A stretch of 18,747 bases of DNA from an uncultured Prevotellaceae bacterium (GTDB lineage Bacteria; Bacteroidota; Bacteroidia; Bacteroidales; Bacteroidaceae): contig CALAVF010000419.1 in NCBI GenBank assembly GCA_937892315.1, positions 1 to 18,747 on the forward strand, in the 5' to 3' direction. Below are positions 16,301 to 18,747 of this stretch, piece by piece. Both the position numbers and the translations under genes were made by a program. The notes under the pieces were generated by a model, which saw only the letters and a program-made list of their open reading frames with translations, was not told the DNA's origin and searched no databases. The number at the start of each line of letters is the position of its first letter. Position 1 is the stretch's first letter.

Positions 16301-16732
16301 GATACCTTCGAACTCCTTCATGTCGATGGTCTGGCTGGCTACAGAAATTTCAGTGACAGGAATCTGCAGACCCGAAGTCTGTGTCTTACGAACCGCCTTG
16401 ACGGTTACTTCCTGGAGTTGCGTGTTGCTCTTCAGGACAATCTTGCCGAATGCTCGCTTGGTGATGGGCAGGTTGACTGTCTGGCAACCGATGTAGGAGA
16501 TTCGGATTTTGTCCTTCGGATTCACAATCTTGAATGAGAAGTTACCATTGATATCGGTAACTCCAGCGGCAACGATACGGTTGTTGTTGTCGATTTCGAC
16601 CACATTACACATCATCAGAGGTTCCAAATCATCCCAGACCTGACCGCTGATTACGTCGCCCGCCTTAACCTGTGCACTTGCCGTGAGGCAGATGCAGGTG
16701 AACAGCATTAGGATTGATACTATTTTTTTCAT
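13328..16732 (-). CDS. SusC-1, TonB-dependent outer-membrane transporter
   Basis: The 1134-residue product is a canonical SusC/RagA-type importer. Its signal peptide ends at TASA (20). A carboxypeptidase-regulatory-like beta domain covers about 26-100 (DINGNFSFKI, RISYIGCQTVNLPI). A TonB-box-like LQEVTVKA is at 106-113. The plug covers about 115-256, with DEALQGRIAGLDIV (150-163), TTMRLRGVSTINGNSDPLIV (173-192) and DIESITVLKDAAATAIWGSQ (226-245). The barrel ends in FTLGASISF. The EF-hand-like SusC hallmark DVNHDGQINALD is encoded near 13880-13912. It starts 12 bases after FAS1-C and is followed by SusD-1 after 15 bases. The energy source would be TonB-ExbBD; the cargo is an oligosaccharide or peptide in characterised relatives, unknown here. 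Confidence 0.96.
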   Translation of the reverse strand: MKKIVSILMLFTCICLTASAQVKAGDVISGQVWDDLEPLMMCNVVEIDNNNRIVAAGVTDINGNFSFKIVNPKDKIRISYIGCQTVNLPITKRAFGKIVLKSNTQLQEVTVKAVRKTQTSGLQIPVTEISVASQTIDMKEFEGIGMTTVDEALQGRIAGLDIVANSGNLGAGTTMRLRGVSTINGNSDPLIVVNGNVWTNDANSDFDYTNANEEKFAELLNVNPEDIESITVLKDAAATAIWGSQGANGVIEIKTKRGAKGKTSVQYSYRFTGSWQPEGYKLLNGDDYTMYLKEAYFNPKQTDGYSNNNSTNYVPEIGYNPNFSEYNMYNDNTDWRDAIKQFGQSHQHYVALSGGGEKANFRISGGYDHQTGTVIKQQLDRFTTRVALDYFVSDRIKVQTNFDLTYTRNQKNYRYNSRDLLSIAYEKMPNLSIYEEDENGNDTGRFYTMNPYITAATGGYAASRQLLEDQYSLPNPVAIAHQAKNEEKTVKLSPEFILQYDLLGTEPDQHRLRYEGQIVFDIYNLNEDTYFPGSLIASNWSADTYNAASAYSYKSHGLSTRHTLTFSPHFKNENHSLQFMGRFQYNSGSSSNQTLAEKWLPTADGITSPLAGGVNTGFSTGAGEWKSQFFLFSLHYAYKGKYILDATLRRDGSTKFGPSKRWGNFPGLSARWNISDEPFMEKLKWISMLSIRPGWGIVGRQPDSEYLYFSKYATGNRYLGNVSVAPSNIRLADLQWEQKETWNLGFDFGFLDNKIDGDVSIYTQKTSDLLMQDRAIPSSSGFSTISWQNVGSMRNNGWEFNINGHKIVKAGKFSLDFNITFANNRNEVLSMDETVLETMNGSGNTPDNGAYLSMVRLHNPLGSIYGYRYLGVYRYSEYSDAEAAYNAGDITLDELNAVNIAPVARNAAGDIIYDAKGAAKMMYYDYENTQYPFVGGDAIYEDVNHDGQINALDVVYLGSSLPKLTGGFGTRLTYGNWSMNIQFNYRYGNKAINAARMGIENMASNSNMSQAVNWRWHNEGDLAQIPRAASTSSTITGGATTATTHNYLGSDRFVEDASFLRLNYVQLAYTFEPKQLKQFGIRSLRFNLTLNNLFCITKYSGADPEIVQAGFAAATDNSRTPRAKSFTLGASISF

Positions 16733-16744
16733 GATAATGATTTA

Positions 16745-18747
16745 TTAACGACGTTTGGCTTCTGAAGTAAGAGGCTTGTACTTGTATATGAACTGGGTTG
16801 GCACGAGGTTGCCCTCAGCATCGGTGTGCTTGCCGTCAGCATATACGAGCGGACCATCTATCGCATGGATAGCAACAGAAGATGAGTTATCTATATTATA
16901 TTGGTATGGATTAGCAGTGAGTGCCATTGTACCTTTAATCCAGTATTCATTCGCCATGAGGTTGTACATGCCGTCGGTCATGATCACGTTGTGGGTCTGA
17001 CCGATGTTGTCTGTCACGGTCATGCCGTTGGCAGAAACATCCACCTTAATCTTGTATGGACGACCTGGAGAATACTTGCCAGTGTAGTAGATGACGTTGT
17101 AGGTACCGTCGGCGTTCAGTGACTTGCTCTTGATGTTGTAACTGCCGAGGCTTGACTCTGGAACATTCTCTGCCACGGTGGTAGAAGCGATCAGTTCTGT
17201 CTTGGCTGACTCGTAAGAAGCAGAAGCGAAGCCGTTATCCACATAGACGGAATTATCTTGGATGTGGTACTTCACGAAGTCAAGCATGGCTTCACGAACG
17301 CGTGCAGCGGAGTCAGAAGTGAGGACTGCACCAGATTCTACCTGTTCCCTATCATACTCTTCGGCTTCGGCAAGGTCAGCGAGGCTTGGGAGCCCCATGT
17401 CGTAAGCCTTCTGCATGGCGGCGTTGGTTGGAGCATAAACGGTGTAGTGGTAGTTGTTGAGGATGTAAGTTGCCTTCTGAGTAGCAGAACCGGAAGCGGG
17501 TCTGTCCTCGGCACCGACATCACCGTAGGTCTTGAGGTTGAAGAGGTTGCCAAAACCTTCCGCACTTGCTACGGCTGTCCACTTATCCTTACCGTTACTG
17601 TTGGCAAGGGCACCGCATTGCTGCATGATCTCAAGGAACTCGGAGAATTCAGGATTCTCTGAAAGGGTCATGGCAACAGACTTGCGTGAACCCATCACAG
17701 GACCGTCCACCACGAGGGCGTGACCGTTCTCCATGTTGTAAACCTTCTGTACGGTGAGTGGGTAGTCACGCTCTGCCTGGAATGCTCCATAAACGTGGCT
17801 GCCTTCGGTGATGCCGTCGATGCGAACGAAGGTGTTGCCCTTGGTGCGGTAGTATTTCTTGCCTGCCTCATAGCCTGTCGTGACGATGATGTTGTTGAGG
17901 AGGTCTTCGAGACGGTTGTTCAGTGCGGTAGAAGTGGATGTAACGCTCTGATTCTGAATGGTGAACACTTTGTCGCCATCCTTTTCCCACTTGCCTGTGG
18001 TCTCGTTGAGGTTACACTTGTAAACGTCGGCATAGATACGCTGTGCCTTTGACTTGGTTTCGTCGAAGTGGAACTCCCAAAGTTGTGAGGTGGTCTGTCC
18101 GTAAGACACGGGGTCAACGTATGAGAGAAGACCATCGTTGGTTGGGATGATGAACACGTACTCGGAAACCATTGAGTTGAGGTACTTATCGTAGTCCAAG
18201 TTGCTGATGGCGTTCTCGATAATCTTGAAGTTGGTCGTATCGATAACGGCAGGGAAGAGGACTGAAGAATAGGAGGTTGGTGCGAATACTTTATTGGTCT
18301 TGTAAATTACGCCATTACAGCCAAGTGTGACACTCTTGACGTCAGCCTCGGTGATGCCGAGAGGCTCGTTGGCATCGTTGAGCACGTCCTCGAAGCGTGA
18401 TGGCACAGAGGCAACGAGGGAGATGAGTTGGTTGACGCGGATGAGGTCGTCAAGCACAGAGTTAGGTGTTCTCTCGATGGTGCCGTAGTAGTCCTGAACC
18501 ACCTTACCGCCGCCGTTGTTCCACCATTCGTTCACGGCAGAGTCGGTGGGGACGAGCATGACGGCGAGGTCTTCCATCATGGCATCGCGTGGGTCGCCAG
18601 ACAGTGGCATATAGCCGTTCCATCCTGGGTCGAACTTCAGGGATGCGTCGAATGTGCCGCCGTTCTTGTCGGTGTCGTAAGCCTGGTCATTCTCACGGGT
18701 TGAACCTGCAGAGCGATCGGAGAAGTAGCGCTTGTTGAAGACGGAGT
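16745..18747 (-). CDS. FAS1-C, multi-fasciclin surface protein (5' end missing)
   Basis: The frame is open to the right edge: reading codons back from the Met at 18610 gives 45 more residues with no stop, beginning SVFNKRYFSDRSAG, so the true start lies outside the window. The 666 visible residues hold three FAS1-like domains, each marked by an opening PT[DN] motif and a closing hydrophobic strand: VMLVPTDSAVNEWW (62-75) to CNGVIYKTNKVF (143-154); YVFIIPTNDGLLSYV (196-210) to NGHALVVDGPV (340-350); YTVYAPTNAAMQKAY (434-448), LDFVKYHI (488-495) to AIHAIDGPLVY (625-635). It ends in TSEAKRR, similar to FAS1-B. A lipoprotein signal is expected but not visible. It lies 12 bases before SusC-1, so it is the first operon gene seen. 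Likely role: surface ligand binding or adhesion; ligand unknown. Confidence 0.9.
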   Translation of the reverse strand, partial: SVFNKRYFSDRSAGSTRENDQAYDTDKNGGTFDASLKFDPGWNGYMPLSGDPRDAMMEDLAVMLVPTDSAVNEWWNNGGGKVVQDYYGTIERTPNSVLDDLIRVNQLISLVASVPSRFEDVLNDANEPLGITEADVKSVTLGCNGVIYKTNKVFAPTSYSSVLFPAVIDTTNFKIIENAISNLDYDKYLNSMVSEYVFIIPTNDGLLSYVDPVSYGQTTSQLWEFHFDETKSKAQRIYADVYKCNLNETTGKWEKDGDKVFTIQNQSVTSTSTALNNRLEDLLNNIIVTTGYEAGKKYYRTKGNTFVRIDGITEGSHVYGAFQAERDYPLTVQKVYNMENGHALVVDGPVMGSRKSVAMTLSENPEFSEFLEIMQQCGALANSNGKDKWTAVASAEGFGNLFNLKTYGDVGAEDRPASGSATQKATYILNNYHYTVYAPTNAAMQKAYDMGLPSLADLAEAEEYDREQVESGAVLTSDSAARVREAMLDFVKYHIQDNSVYVDNGFASASYESAKTELIASTTVAENVPESSLGSYNIKSKSLNADGTYNVIYYTGKYSPGRPYKIKVDVSANGMTVTDNIGQTHNVIMTDGMYNLMANEYWIKGTMALTANPYQYNIDNSSSVAIHAIDGPLVYADGKHTDAEGNLVPTQFIYKYKPLTSEAKRR

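Noticed and set aside
18608..18610. ATG at 18610 as the true start of FAS1-C
   Set aside because: The same frame stays open for 45 codons to the window edge, and this Met has no signal peptide after it although the protein should be exported.

Overview
The window looks like a chromosomal segment of a Bacteroidota bacterium, most likely order Bacteroidales (a Prevotella-like genome would fit, but genus is a guess). The basis is two complete SusC/SusD pairs, surface lipoproteins with Bacteroidota-style signal peptides, a DUF4924-type protein, absence of strong Shine-Dalgarno sites in front of the minus-strand genes, and a Bacteroides-type -7 promoter element. No rRNA, tRNA, CRISPR array, transposase or phage gene was seen.

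Region 1 (1-1872, plus strand) is a short block of two genes: a LysE-family six-helix membrane exporter (349-1104) and a DUF4924-like protein (1130-1792). It lies in very purine-rich DNA carrying several copies of a small repeat (aagcgg-5 nt-ccgctt stem-loop followed by a G/A-rich tail) and two copies of a second palindrome (gctgcaac-3 nt-gttgcagc). Two stem-loop units sit inside the DUF4924 gene, in frame, and add about 40 residues to the protein. A candidate promoter and a canonical G-quadruplex motif lie in the leader of the exporter gene.

Region 2 (1941-18747, minus strand) is one tightly packed unit of seven genes, read right to left: FAS1 (fasciclin) protein C (cut by the right edge), SusC-1, SusD-1, FAS1 lipoprotein A, FAS1 lipoprotein B, SusC-2, SusD-2. 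Gaps between genes are only 6 to 26 bases and no internal promoter or terminator is visible. A strong intrinsic terminator (13-bp stem, T6 on the minus strand) closes the operon at 1914-1880, between the convergent DUF4924 and SusD-2 genes.

The likely working model is an outer-membrane uptake system: each SusC is a TonB-dependent beta-barrel transporter lidded by its SusD lipoprotein, while three FAS1 proteins sit at the cell surface as ligand-binding or adhesion modules. No glycoside hydrolase, protease, sulfatase or regulator lies in the window, so the substrate cannot be named. The promoter and any regulator must lie beyond the right edge. The most unusual points are the FAS1-SusCD-FAS1-FAS1-SusCD layout and the repeat family that has entered a coding sequence in frame.
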